The position numbers and the translations under genes were made by a program. The notes beneath the pieces were generated by a model, which did not search any database, was not told the DNA's origin, and was given only the letters and a program-made list of their open reading frames with translations. A stretch of DNA of 60,000 bases from Cryptomeria japonica. Its lineage: Eukaryota > Streptophyta > Pinopsida > Cupressales > Cupressaceae. Position 1 is the stretch's first letter. Every line of letters starts with the position of its first letter. Shown piece by piece: positions 1-11,563 of this stretch. The stretch is from NCBI RefSeq assembly GCF_030272615.1, contig NC_081411.1, forward strand, positions 160,039,471 to 160,099,470, given 5' to 3'.

Positions 1-184
1 TTGGGTGTTATTTGGTTTGTTGTACTCGTCCCAGTCCAGTTCTATTGCTCCAACTTTTGTTTGGAGTAATGTGATAATGGGGGAATTTTGGAAATATTAC
101 ATCTGTAGTTTGAATTACTAGATTAGTAAATAAATATATGCTGGTATAGTAGAGTGTTATTGAAATAAATATGTTCATACTATA

Positions 185-620
185 TGAGAAGCACGCAGGA
201 AACACTAAGAGAGTGGGGGTGGGGGCGCTGAGGGAGAGTGAATCAGTGTTTCAGATTTTTCAAAATATCTGTAAACTCATAAACCATTGAACACAGGGAT
301 ATGAAAATAAAAGCATAACACAAAGCAAGAACACATAATATTTCTCATAGAATACCCTTTGGGGTAAAAAACCATGGCACAAGAGAAATCTATTCACTTC
401 AAAGAAAAACACAGGGCTGCAACCCATGTTACAAAGATGAGCAACAACTCACTTAAAATCTTCCCCTTCTAAGAGCACCAACTCTACATAACAGAGGCAC
501 CCACCTCCGTAAGAGCTTCAACTCTATTCAAGAGAGGTACCAACCTCCAAGTGAGCTCGAACTCACTAACATCAGAAACTAATATACTTTCCAGATCAAA
601 TGCCACACTCAGCAAAGGTA
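185..620 (-). repeat. Degenerate LTR-like remnant, Copia type
   Basis: The order of short landmarks matches the terminal part of the Copia LTRs further right (CoA, 28064 onward): a G-rich run followed by gtgaatcagt, then an AT-rich stretch with cacataatatttctcat, then aaaaaccatgg, then a series of short repeated phrases. In CoA the same order is ggggtgaatcagt, cacatatttttcatg, aaaaaccatgg. No coding region is attached, so it may be a solo LTR or a fragment. Both outer limits are uncertain and the right end could lie well beyond 620. The assignment rests on motif order by eye, not on an alignment. Confidence 0.4.
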
Positions 621-3106
621 CACAGTATCTCAGAATCTGTCTGTCTTTTATAAGATAGGTATGTAAACAGCGTTCAATATGAAGAATAGAGACTCCAATT
701 CTATCTCAAGATGCACAGCACCACATATCAATTTTAACACCTTAGAGTTAAAAAAATACCCACTGAAATCTTCACAGAAGCTGCTCTACACACTCACGTA
801 TATGCAAGTGTTATATTCAACTAATCGCACTGGCCGCTTTTTTTTCACAAAACACACCATGCATCGCAGGACTTAGATTTGTATATTTGTCCGCCACAAA
901 ACATGGCATAAAAAAAACGACTTCAAATCAATACGAATTCTGCAATCAATTTCTGAGACACGACTTAGCCGTCTAATCCAGTCAGAGACATATTCTCCTG
1001 AGTTCCCAAATTAAAAAAAATAAAAATCGCAGCCATCATATTTACTGTCGTGTTCTTCACCAAAAATTAACACACCATTTTCGACATATTAACGAAGGCC
1101 TGATAATTTTTTGACAAGTTCAATTCACAAAAAAAACGACTCAGCCATGCCTTTTTTTGGATAAAAACCTATATTCAAGGCATCATGAATTCCCACTCAA
1201 AAAAAATTCTAAGTTCGAAACTTCTGGATAATATAGCCACACAAACTACCATTGACTTATCAATAATGTCTATGCTTTTTCGGTTAATATTTGCTTCTTC
1301 CATTTGAACATGCCCACACCGCAGAGTTTTAATGCCTGAAGCCATTTTTAGTCACCACAAATTCCTTTTTAATTCGAACACTCTTTGAAAAAGAGTGCAC
1401 GATGTAAAACGCGTCAGGCATGTAAATTTCCACCACGGCATCTACAATTGCTTAGAAAACCGACGCAGCTACCTCTGGCGCAATAGAAAGAACAACCACG
1501 CAAAAGAAAACTTATTTCCACGATTCACTGTAACGGCAAGGAAGAAATGATGCATTGAAATAATAATTTTTTTTTTCAAGCACACAAAGATTTAAAATTG
1601 AAACATCCTTCACACAGATTTTTTAGAACTCCCTTATGTGTCATTCTGTCGATTCAGAAATGTAATTAAAGCATTCAGATCCTTATTCAAAAGAACTTCG
1701 ACCATATTCAGATAAATAAATAATATCCGACACATTTTGACTTTTCAACCATGACATGGGATATGATTTGGCAAGTAAGCTGACAAAGTTGATGACATGA
1801 AACAAATAAGCATACAAGCAAGCTGCTGAAGTAGGCACACAGCCAGCTGATGCAGACACACACACAGCTTAATGACACACCCAAACACCTCAAGCTAGCA
1901 GGCTGCTAGCTCAACCAGGCAGGCAACCACCTCAAGCAGCTAGGCAGGCACCTCAAGCAGCTCAAGCTGCTCAAACAAGTAGACAAGAAGGCTGCTCAAC
2001 TGAAAATCATAAACAGATATAATTCATCCTCAGACATCAATGACAAATAATCCAATACTATGTTGGTTAGATTGCGAGTTGTTGGGTAGATTAGTTCATG
2101 GCGAAGTTTTATTAGTTACTTGGGGGGTTAAAAAGTGAAAGGCTTATATAAGCCTATAATAGTATTGCACTCAATCTATCTGGTGAAATACTATGCTATT
2201 GTTCATTATTTAGACAATCCATGGTCTAGATTATTTTAGCAAATATCAATATAGATTATTTGTAGAGCAAGATATTAACTACTTAGCACCCAAACCATTT
2301 AGTAGTTTGCCCTCAGTTTCAAGGAAGAATTGTCTGGTAGTGCTAAAAAAATCCTTCATTAGCCCCTTCAAACAATGTGTGGACATCTGGATGCCTGGGA
2401 TTGAGTACAATAACTTATCTCAAGCAGGTAGTAAAAACAATCAAAAGAAAGAATCCTCTGTTAAGCTTAAAGGTATAGCGTGCTGGGCAGTGTGTATATA
2501 TATATATGTATACATCATTATTACTTATTACCCATTAATTTTGTTGCCCCCAAAATTCAGTCCACCATTTCTTGTCATCCTAGTACTTAAAACTCCAGTA
2601 ACATAGCTTTTAAAATTCATTGCAATATTATAAATATTGCTCAGAATTGATGAGATGAAGAGCTGGTTGTAAATTCAAGGTTAAATATTATCTAGCTCAT
2701 TATATTATGACGATTCTTCAGATCTGTTATATCTTTTATATTTTAGCTTTTTGTTCAGTTTATCTTGTGTTCAATAGTTTTAGACCAACATTTTAGCTAG
2801 AGGGAAGCCTATCCTTGGCTGGATGTTAAATATAAGAAGGCCTGCCCATAGGGGAGGCAAACGGCTGTACTGTGTTTTCTTTGCTTTGATTGTGCTGTTA
2901 TATTCAGTTCAGGTATTTATTAAATTTATAATATTCAAGACTCTGTGTGATCTTCTTTTGCCACTCACCACTCATTGCGGCAGTATTTTTACTATGTCGA
3001 CTATTAAATACCTATATAAATTGTTTGTTGTTCATGTTGTAAAATTTAAGTTCATTTTGCAAGCCTGCACAATCTAAAAATAATATTCTACTTGAATGCC
3101 GAACAG
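621..3106. other. Non-coding DNA upstream of the EMC2 exons
   Basis: No coding region can be supported here. The stretch holds A-runs, a CAGCT/CAGGC-rich low-complexity patch at about 1880-2000, a short TA run near 2500, and a TATA-like ggcttatataagcc near 2139-2152 within a segment (about 2060-2220) that could be a small LTR. Because the next feature starts with a splice acceptor, at least the right part is probably intron of that gene. Earlier EMC2 exons were looked for and not recognised. Confidence 0.5.
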
Positions 3107-3611
3107 GTGCTTTATACACTTGGTGGACTTGAAAATTTGAAGCTTGCTAAGAAGTATTATGCTGCAGCGATTGACTTCACTGGGGGAAGGAATACACGAG
3201 CTCTATATGGTGTTTGCTTGGTAAGATGTGAAAGCTTGACATCATGCCTTGGCATATTTGTTATTTACAACATTGGTAGAGCTACCCCAAGCATTCCTTT
3301 ACTGTTATGAAATATACATTTAGTTTGTTCAGTCCAGTACCCTGACAATTGCCTGGGATACAAAATAAACCTTCTTTGGACTGAAAAGTACATTCTATAT
3401 TCGGTTGTCTAACATGACACATTGTATAAACATGCAGTGTGGAGCAGCTATCAATCAATTAGCTAAGGGCCGTAGCAGGGAAGAAAAAGAAAGCTCAGAG
3501 TTGCCGTCCCTTGCAGCAGCTGCTTTAGTCAAAGATTACAAGCAAAGATCACCTGAAAAGGCTCCTTTGGTTATGTCTGTTCTTGAGCAGATGAAAGCCA
3601 TTTCATTATAG
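3107..3611 (+). CDS. EMC2: EMC2-like protein, last two exons (partial)
   Basis: This looks like the 3' end of the gene for ER membrane protein complex subunit 2, a TPR-repeat subunit on the cytosolic side of the complex that inserts membrane proteins in the ER. Exon one (3107-3220) starts after an acceptor (gaacag) and encodes 38 residues with the phrases VLYTLGGLENL, KKYYAAAIDFTGG and NTRALYGVCL. A donor gtaagatg follows and a 217-bp intron ends in catgcag. Exon two (3438-3611) continues in the same phase with CGAAINQLAKGR, EEKESSELPSLAAAAL and DYKQRSPEKAPL, and ends in TAG. These phrases match the C-terminal part of plant EMC2 as I know the family. Both exons are free of stops, unlike everything else in the window, so the gene may be live. 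The remaining two thirds of the protein should lie to the left, outside the window or beyond long introns; a 3' gene fragment is the alternative. Confidence 0.8.
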
Positions 3612-5715
3612 TTATGGAAATCTTGCACATGCTATTTTTATGACATTGAGTTCGAACCTTTTTTCTTTGTAGAAGAATACAATGTTGTACTCTAGGCAAA
3701 AAGCATGCCAGTGATAATGATCAAGCATTTTTTTTAATTCTTGTATGGCCATCTTCAAAGCAACTGTTGGAAAACAATTACAGGCTCTGGGGAAATTTAA
3801 ATGAAGGGCACTGCAAGATTTTGCCATTGTTAACAGTGCCATTTGAGTATGATTTTATATGTTTCACAGGCTTCTGATGTTAGAAGAACCTACATATTCT
3901 GACATGACGTGGGAATGATTCATTAAAGAGATCTGCAATTGAGTCTTGGTGCTAGAGCAATGCATTATATTATAACATTTTGATTCTTGATTCAACCAAT
4001 TAGTCACCGGAAATAATAGCTGGCTGTCTATGATGATATTTGTTTTGCTGAAGTTGGTCGTTGGAATTGTCCACGTTGAAGCAACTTTGAACTCAATTTA
4101 TTATGAAAGAGTCTACAGACTTTGACAGCGAGGTATAGGATGCACTGAATTGCAAAAGCTGACTTATTCTCTTTGTGGAAAGTGGATAGGCAAATGAGCG
4201 TTCAAAATTTAAAATGAGATATTTTAGATTGCTGTTGAAATATGCTAAATAGCCATTGACATACTCAAAATTGAAAATTCCAAAGTCAATTATCAGGGAT
4301 TCGCCTAGCTGCATGAGGTAGGGTGAACCTGCTGTATTCCTCAAATGGTAGTTTTGAAATTTGCTGGGCAGCCTCAATTTTCATGTGAGGATCTTCATAA
4401 ACCCCATTTTTTCAAGATTAAAAATGCCAAATTTGGCATTGCCATTAACAAAAACAAGGATAAACTGACGACTTCACAATTTTTAATTCTATTAACTATG
4501 AAATATAGTTTAAGGTTGCCTTATTATGTACCATCAAATAGAGTATTCCATGTAGGCATTCAAGGGTAGCATAAGGTTAATTATTATTTTTTCATTTGTA
4601 CCTTTCTTTCTTTTCAGTGTATTGTGCATTAAGATTTAGAATATCAACATCATGGCAGTGAATGCTGAAAGGATTCAATTTTTTTGAGAAGTTCGGCTCC
4701 TATAGTTAAAAATATACAAGTTACATGGTGCAAATATAATCGTGCATGCCTAGTAGATAGAGAAGTTGCAAAATTTAGCAGAACGACATGATAATTTTTA
4801 TTCAAAGCTTAATGAACAAGTGAAGCAGAGTAGCACCCCCATCTCTTTAGAGATGGGAATAAACATGCATACCCACAACACTATCTTTCCAAAATAGGGC
4901 GAACTTGGAAAAAAATCAAATAAACCAAAAAACCTCCAAAAAATCAGTTGCTCTCTAGTTGCCTAGATCATAGGCATAGTTTGAAACCATAAATTTAAAC
5001 TCTTTCCACCTTTTTCCTAATGCTAAATGGTCTTGCAACTAGGACATCGCCTTAAACTCTCAGTTGTATGGCCAACATTAAGAGCACTTGAAAAAACCAG
5101 AAAAAAAACACCGCAAAATCTTTTCTAATATCCAAAGAAAACCCCACAAATCTGCAATCAAAACATCTTGTATATTTTCATTTTCTTAAAACCTCGATTT
5201 TGGAAAATTTGTGAAAACCAATATGTTTCTTGTGTGAAAACACCAAACAAACTAGACAGGATCTTTCACCACCGAAACTAGTTATTTGATGAGCGTTTTT
5301 GTTTTCAATCAATCTAGGAATAATTTCGTTGTTCATGTGTGCAACATCCTATTATGTGTGCAACATCTAAATCAATGAAAGGATAGCCAAAACTCCAATT
5401 TATAGAGTTTGGAGGGATATAGGGCATTTTAAATTTCAAATATTTTATTTTCCCTAGAGAAGTTCCTCTTAGCATTTTAAAATCATCTTAAGTCCTTCAT
5501 AACACTCAGGCATTTCCATTTCCAACTTTGGGGACAGAACATAACACTTTTAACATTTAAACAATTTAGCAAATAATTAAACATTACTTTATTTCTTTAG
5601 TGCAAATTTTAAATAATATCATTTACTTTGCGAAATTTTTTGCAAAGACATCGAAAAAAGAAACCAACCATGCCAGAACACAACTGATGACGAAGGATGG
5701 CAATTGGAGTCAAAA
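3612..5715. other. 3' flank of EMC2 and unassigned AT-rich DNA
   Basis: The first few hundred bases are probably 3' UTR of the EMC2-like gene. No clear AATAAA signal is placed close to the stop, so the transcript end is unknown. Further right I see no supported gene. A perfect 9-bp inverted repeat with a 2-base loop (cccatctct/agagatggg) lies at 4838-4857. Open frames here are short and show no recognisable domain. Confidence 0.5.
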
Positions 5716-5935
5716 CAAGTATTAACTTTAAATAGCAATGTTCTCCAAGGATTGAGAACAAATTGAAAAATATCAATCTCGAAACAAGCACTTACTATAA
5801 ATAGAAAATATTCTTGAAGGATTGTAGAGAGCAAACCCCAAAAAATCAGTGTTGAAATGAGCACTTACTATAAATAGCAGTGTTCTTCAAGGATTGAGGA
5901 GAACAAACCTAGAAAAAATCAATAATGCTAAAAAG
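5716..5935. repeat. Tandem repeat, three imperfect units of about 70 bp
   Basis: Three units begin near 5716, 5785 and 5858. Each carries the phrases caagcacttactataaatag (or close variants), then caatgttcttcaaggattga and a run of A with atcaatgtt. The units differ by small substitutions and indels. The repeated ctataaatag resembles a TATA box, but nothing downstream supports a promoter. Confidence 0.7.
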
Positions 5936-6649
5936 AGCATTGTCACCAATTAGAGCACCAATTGAGTTTGAAACCATAATTGAATACCACAAAATCCCCA
6001 AAACTAAGCCAACTCTAATAGAACAAGGAAGTGTAAAAATGGGGGCATTATAGTGCTTCCCAAAGATTTCTTGTCCTCAAGCAATACTGATTCAATCTCA
6101 AATTCACCTGATTGATTTGGCAAGAAACCAATTATGATTCTAGAGTCCCAAGTCAATCTAGGATGTCTATATGATCTTTTGTTTGAAGTACAATGTTGCA
6201 ACATACTTTGCTTATAGCACCTCCTTATCTCTCCTAGATAGAACATAATCTAGAAAATTTGTTGAAATATTCATTGTTTCAAAACAAGTGTCTTTGAATA
6301 AAGGTTGAAAACAAATAGAAATTTGCTTTTCCGAATAAGCTTCAAATATGTTCTATTACAATTTCCAATCCAATCCTTTGCAACATACCCTTCATTAATA
6401 AAGTTGAAGGGTTCTTTCTCCAAAAAAGAACAAGCAACAATTTATCATAGTCCAAATTCACTTGATTACTTCCCAAAAATAATATTTGTATGCGGGGAAT
6501 AAGGGCGACAAAAACGTAAAAGTCGGATTCAAAAAACCCACACACCAATGACACTCTTGGTGCAAGTTATAGGAACTATTTGAAATAGTTCAACTTCCCA
6601 AGGGGTGTCCCATTGTTCTGTATGTCACAGGAGTTTCTAAAGTAAATAT
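5936..6649. other. Unassigned flank left of the Gy1 element
   Basis: No gene, domain or known repeat is recognised. It is the likely pre-insertion flank of the Gy1 retrotransposon, whose exact left limit I could not fix because the matching 5' LTR lies outside the window. Confidence 0.4.
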
Positions 6650-7942
6650 TTTGCTCTCAGATCGCTGAGCAAAGTGACTTAGGAATGAAAACTCCAAGAA
6701 CGAGTGATGTTTGATTTATAAGCATGAATGCATTCCTAAAACATGCATGATATTGAAACTGTGATGATTAAGCTAGTATGAAGATGATACTATGATAAAG
6801 GATTAGTAAATTTATCCTAACATGATATACTAATCTAGCATGGATACTCTATGATATTAAAAATGCTTCTAAATGTTATTATGATGATTTAACAAAGCGA
6901 GGTTAAAATGCTTAGTAAAATGACTATAAGTTTGATGCTAAAGACTTGGATCTTGAGAATGAAGAATGAGAGCTCTATTTATAGGAAAAATAGGGCAATG
7001 GATGGTTAAGATTGAATAATCTTAACAAGGGCTAGGATTGAAAGTTATTCAATCCATGTTCACAATTCTCACCAATGAAATGGTGACAATTGTCAACAAA
7101 AGGTTGCTTGAGAGGAGATGTAAAAAACATTTAATGCTTGAGAAGACATGAAGGTTACCTTAGGAGGTAAGGGTTAAGGTTAGGTTATGGTCATCCATTT
7201 GATAAAGCTTTTACCCAAGGGGTAAACTCTTGTGCAATGGTTAAAGGGATAACCAAGGTTAAAACCATGAATGCTTGATGAGACCCTTGGGTTAGGTGAG
7301 GGTTGAGTTAGAGAGAAAGTCTCTAATCATGCAAGAAGGTTGAGTTAACCATTAATGGTTATGTAAGAGCCTTAAATGGTTTGGAAGACTATGAGGGTTA
7401 ACTTGTTGAGGACATAAAACCTTTAATGGTTATTGAAGACTTTGGAGGCTTTGAAAAGTGACCTCTTTTTGCTTAGGAATGTGACAATAATTATGAGATG
7501 AATTAGGCTAAATTGGAATAGATTAGAAGAATCTAGAAGAGGTTTAGGAGGCAAGTGGGAGATGTAGGAAAATGCAAGTGGAGGAAAAAAGATTTTAATT
7601 AAAATAAAATTACTTTATTTCAACCAAAATAGATGCAACTTGCATAAATACAAGTGGGAGATTTAAATAAATAAATAAGATTTATTTATTTGCAAGGATC
7701 AATTTAATTAAATGTAAATTTAATTAAAAAGGGAGAAAGGGGAATTAATTTAATAAAGTGATTTATTTAATTAAAGGCTAGAAAAGTCTAGGTGAACTTA
7801 ATTAAATAAACCGAGTAATTCATTTAATCAAATAGATGAATACGAAGAAATTAATTAAATAGAATTTAATTAATAGGAGGAATGGGTTTAAAATAAATAT
7901 TAAATATTTATTTAGGAAAGTGGTCAGATTTATACGTCTACA
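6650..7942 (-). repeat. 3' LTR of Gy1
   Basis: On the minus strand the LTR starts with TGTAGACG at 7942, immediately after a polypurine tract, and runs left through AT-rich sequence full of ttaattaaat phrases. The start resembles the Gy2 LTR (TGTAGACACC), and a TATA box lies at a similar distance before the expected end. The LTR end toward the left could not be located, so its length (about 1.3 kb) is taken by analogy with Gy2. Confidence 0.65.
6971..6984 (-). promoter_or_regulatory. TATA box in the Gy1 LTR
   Basis: The minus strand reads CTATAAATAGAGCT, a textbook plant TATA box. It is placed some 300 bp before the presumed LTR end, as in Gy2 (ctataaattgagc). Confidence 0.7.
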
Positions 7943-7956
7943 TTTTCCCCCTCTTT
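7943..7956 (-). other. Polypurine tract of Gy1
   Basis: The minus strand reads AAAGAGGGGGAAAA directly before the LTR start TGTAGACG. This is the expected primer site for plus-strand DNA synthesis. The Gy2 tract (caaagaggggcaaa) is nearly the same. Confidence 0.75.
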
Positions 7957-8278
7957 GAAGTGGTGTGTGCACATGTTGATTCAAAGAAAATTTGTTGGAT
8001 ATGTTGTCAAAATTGTCGATATGATGTTAAGTGTCAAAATGTCGATATGATGCCCCAGATTTGATGAAGGATATTGATGATGCCCCCTGAGGAGATGAAT
8101 CAAGGCTTTAGTGAAAAAATGTCAAGTTGATGAGCGTTTTTGGATTAATTGCAATTTGAGAATATTGACTACGTTGAATGTATTTGTATTGATTCATCTC
8201 CCGAAAATGATGTTGATAAGGTTAAAAAATGAAAAAGTGAGAAAAATACATGCCACTTGTTAACCTTTTTGATTTAAC

Positions 8279-8290
8279 ACTATAAAAAGG
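8279..8290 (+). promoter_or_regulatory. TATA box of the antisense PMD gene in Gy1
   Basis: The sequence actataaaaagg lies about 75 bp upstream of the ATG at 8363, which fits a plant core promoter firing against the direction of the retrotransposon. The Gy2 copy has a TATA-like site at a similar position. Confidence 0.6.
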
Positions 8291-8517
8291 TAAAAAGTGA
8301 TTTTGAAAAATCATTTGCACACTTGTCTCCTTGTGATTGTGACATTTGGAGCTCTGACGACGATGTCAATTCCATACTTGCACCGATTTGAGTGCACTAG
8401 GCGACATCAGAGACCCACCGCCTATGGCCCACCAGTAAGTGGTCAAAATCCCTCTGCGTTTTTGATTGATTTTATTTATTTTGATCACGTTTTGCAAATT
8501 TGGGTCGGATTTTGCCG

Positions 8518-8860
8518 GGTTAGCGCGTAGGTTAATTTTATTAGTACATACGATAGGAGTGTTAGCGCATAGAGTAACCCTAGGTGTTTTAGTGTCTGGG
8601 GAGCATATGGTAGCATGGGCGGGGAATAGGCTAGCACATAGGATTTTCTAGCGCATAGGGTCTGCATAAAAGTGCAATGAGTAGGTTGGGTAGCGCATAG
8701 GGTTAACAGGGTAGTGCTATGGAAGTTCCAGTTAGCACATGGGATAGGTTTAACGCGTAGGGTTTGATTGCTAGCGCATTGATGAAAAAGGCTAGCACAT
8801 AGGTGGCAATGTAGCGCTTAGGAGCCCTAGTTTAGCGCGTAGGGTCTAAAGTTGATGAAA
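8518..8860 (+). repeat. Interspersed TAGCGCATAGG-type repeat in the PMD intron of Gy1
   Basis: About a dozen copies of a motif near tagcgcataggg (variants tagcgcgtaggg, tagcacatagg) are scattered every 20-40 bp with unrelated spacers. It lies wholly in the first intron of the antisense PMD gene. The Gy2 copy has a different but related array at the same place, sharing the core CGCATA. Confidence 0.75.
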
Positions 8861-9084
8861 AAAAGATTGTGAAGAATGCATCGTGAGTCGAATAGATTAG
8901 ATAGATGGTGTAGATGTCGATACGCGTCTGCTGATTGTTCTGTTATGGTTCCTAAGCCAATGTGAGTCCTGCTTTGTGATGATGTCCGATTCTAATATGC
9001 TGGTGTAGGATCATTTGAGTCTGTTGCTGTCAATATGCATTGCTTTCGATATGGAGTGCCAAGTTGATTGTTTTTTTTTTTGAT

Positions 9085-9475
9085 GTGGATCCTGATTTTG
9101 AGTTTGATATGGATCTTGATGTTATTTTTCGATATGAGTTTGATTTGATATCCGATATGAGTCCTGATGTGATATCGGATATGAGTCTTGATTTGAAGCT
9201 TGCGATATGGATCTTTGATTTTGCTTTCGATATGATTTTTGATTTGATGTTTGCGATATGGATCTTTGATTCTGCTTTTGTTATGGGTATTTGATTCTCA
9301 ATATGGGTCCTGATTCGATGCTTGCGATATGGGTCTTTGATTCTCGATATGGGTCTTGATTCGATGCTTGGGATATGGATCTTTGATTCTCGATATGGGT
9401 CTTTGATTCTCGATATGGGTTTTGATTTGATGCTTGCAATACGGGTCTTGATTCTCGATATGGGTCTTTGATTGA
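9085..9475 (+). repeat. Minisatellite with about 20-bp units in the PMD intron of Gy1
   Basis: The unit is close to gatatgggtctttgattct, with variants gatatgagtcctgat and gatatggatctttgat. About 18 units are visible, most regular at 9295-9470. Open frames across it on both strands are by-products of the repeat. Confidence 0.8.
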
Positions 9476-11563
9476 TTCACGGATTGATGTGAATATGTTT
9501 ATGATGTGTTCTTGAGATGCTTCACTGTTTCAAGTTGATTGTGCTTTGATTTGATATATCAGATGGATTTGGGAACTAATGATGGATACTTGTTGTTTTG
9601 CAGGCAGAGCTTGGCGTGCTCCAGTCTCGAGAGTGATTTTTGAGGGCATGGACACTGATTCCATGTTTGTCACAGGATGACAAAGATGTGATCGAGAGAT
9701 GTGGGTTGTCCTTTTTATTAGACATGCCTTAGTATATCATTAACTGAGGTTTATTAACATCGTTGGCAGAGAGGTGGCACAACGATATAAACACCTTTCA
9801 CTTGGCTACGGGTGAGATGTCAATCACACCAAAGGATTGTTATCGGATTATGCTGATTCCTATAGTTGGGGTGCTATTACCTTATGAGTAGACTGAGGAG
9901 GGTGGGACAGAGGCTCTCTGCCACATCTTCCAGGATCATCAGATTAGTGGGTATGAGATTCTGTGGCAAGAGTGTTTGGATTTGGGTTACGCTCCGCTGC
10001 CATCGGTATTAGCAAGTTTCATTGGTGGGTTTTTGTGTCCCGATCGTAGGTCGAAGGGACTAGCCGTGGGATGGGGATTGGTGCTGGAGGACATGGTGAT
10101 GCAGGGATGCAGGTTTGCATAGGGGTCCTGTATGTTGGCCCATTTATATAGAGAGCTTCACCAGGTGGTATATCTGGGATATACTAGTTTATCAGCTGGG
10201 TTGACATTGTTACAGGTGTGGGCCTGGGAGCATATTCCAGTGTCGAGACCGTTTGTAGATAGGGATAGGTCAGTTGGCCGGGCTTATGCTTATGGGTATA
10301 CAGGTGTAGTTGTCCAGCATAAGGCGTAAGCTGGACAAACTAGAGCATTGATGGAGGACACTGGATGATATTGATACGGTCATTTGGAGACCGTATATGG
10401 ATTGCGAGGTGTGGCAAAGGATGGGCTAGAGAGTCCCTATGTATATATGTTGAGGTACTTGATTGGGAGGCCACCCTTTATTATTGAGCTATTCTTGCAG
10501 AGCCGTGTTCAACAACAGTATGGTAGACAATAGTGGACTCCATAGGGAGCTTGTTTATATGCTCGTCGGTGACAAGATGTGCCGGAGTGGGGACCCACTT
10601 TGGATAGCGTAGCAATGCTTGAGGAGTATGTGACGCTAGTAGGACAGATCCGAGATTATGGGGTTGGGGTTGTGGGTGCTAGGATGACAGAGGAGTTTTC
10701 AGCTTACTTCGTGGCACATGCAGTGGCACGTATATCTGATCCAACAAAGATGCCGCCTTCTTTTGATGATGATGAGGATGAGGAGCCATAGAGGCGAGGG
10801 GGAGTCAGATGGAGAGATGATGAGGGAGAGGAGGTAGGAGAGGAAGGTGGAGATAAAGGAGGTGGTGGAGGAGGATTTGATAGGGGGAGAGAAGGAGATA
10901 AAGGAGGTGGTGGATTAGATAGAGGGAGAAGAGATAAAGGAGGTGAGTTAATTCTTGGTGCTGGTGGGGTTGGTAGGGTAGGCACGGTGCTAGCTGTGGT
11001 GGGTGGTATAGAGGATGATAGGCGACCTGTCTAGAGGAGGAGATCTGATGTTCTACTTCCACCGACGCCTCAGACAGGGACAGGTGTGGGTGGGACCTTT
11101 GACACAAGTACCCGTTCAGATTAGGGTACCCACCCATCGACAAGATTCACATATCAGAGTGCTACAGGTCATCGTGTAGGAGCTGCAGGCATAGGTGCCA
11201 GCGCAACAACACTCGATTATGAAGGTTATTGCAAAGCGAGATACAAAGAGAGAGCATCAGGGTCGGGTAGAGGATCTTGCTAAGAGGTTGGAGATTGGTG
11301 CCCCAATTCGGGACATACTGAGAGAGATACAGTACTCGGCCAAGGAGGTTGAGTATTACAGGTGTCTATACGAGGAGGTGGTCCCTCGAGATCACAGAGC
11401 TCCTAGCTCTGCTATAGTGGCATCTAGTCGATCCGACCGCAGTCATACGAGGACAAAGAGCAGAGGTGTTATGGGGCATGCCCGACGTGATCCATCTAGT
11501 GGAGATCCAGGAGCTGGGACATCTACTGCCAGACCGTCAGCCTCAGGAGATAGTCATACCTGA

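Larger units (their letters stand above)
8363..11563 (+). pseudogene. Antisense PMD (MAIN/MAIL1-like) gene carried by Gy1
   Basis: The plant mobile domain is known from MAIN/MAIL1 nuclear proteins and from transposon-borne genes. Exon 1 is 8363-8434 (24 codons, ends before GTAAGT). The intron is 8435-9603, ending in ttgttttgcag. Exon 2 starts at 9604 in the same phase. PMD signatures in order are LLTSLAERWHND, TFHLATGEMSIT, FIGGFLCPDRR, VYLGYTSLSAGLTLL, and a late SRVQQQYGRQ. It continues with an acidic DDDEDEE run, a Gly/Asp-rich tail (about 10790-10950) and, after a frameshift, a Lys/Arg/Glu-rich helical region (11195-11563). The full product would be about 670 residues. At least seven in-frame TAG/TGA codons break it, mostly explicable as CAG or CGA changed by C-to-T. 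Its promoter and splice sites look independent of the element. The function of the transposon-borne protein is unknown. Confidence 0.75.

Noticed and set aside
2060-2220. Possible short LTR with ttatataagcc
   Set aside because: No partner copy, no primer site and no target duplication could be shown; kept only as a remark.
2307-2606. 99-codon frame with a phrase VDIWMPG near a place where an earlier EMC2 exon might lie
   Set aside because: Similarity to EMC2 is too weak, and splice sites do not fit; treated as chance.
8518-8860. CRISPR-like regular repeats
   Set aside because: The repeat is short, imperfect and irregularly spaced, in an intron of a plant gene; no cas-like genes are present.
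9298-9480. Minus-strand frame with repeated KTHIENQ
   Set aside because: By-product of the 20-bp minisatellite in the PMD intron of Gy1.
10704-11143. Proline/leucine-rich frames on the minus strand
   Set aside because: They mirror the glycine/aspartate-rich tail of the PMD gene on the plus strand.
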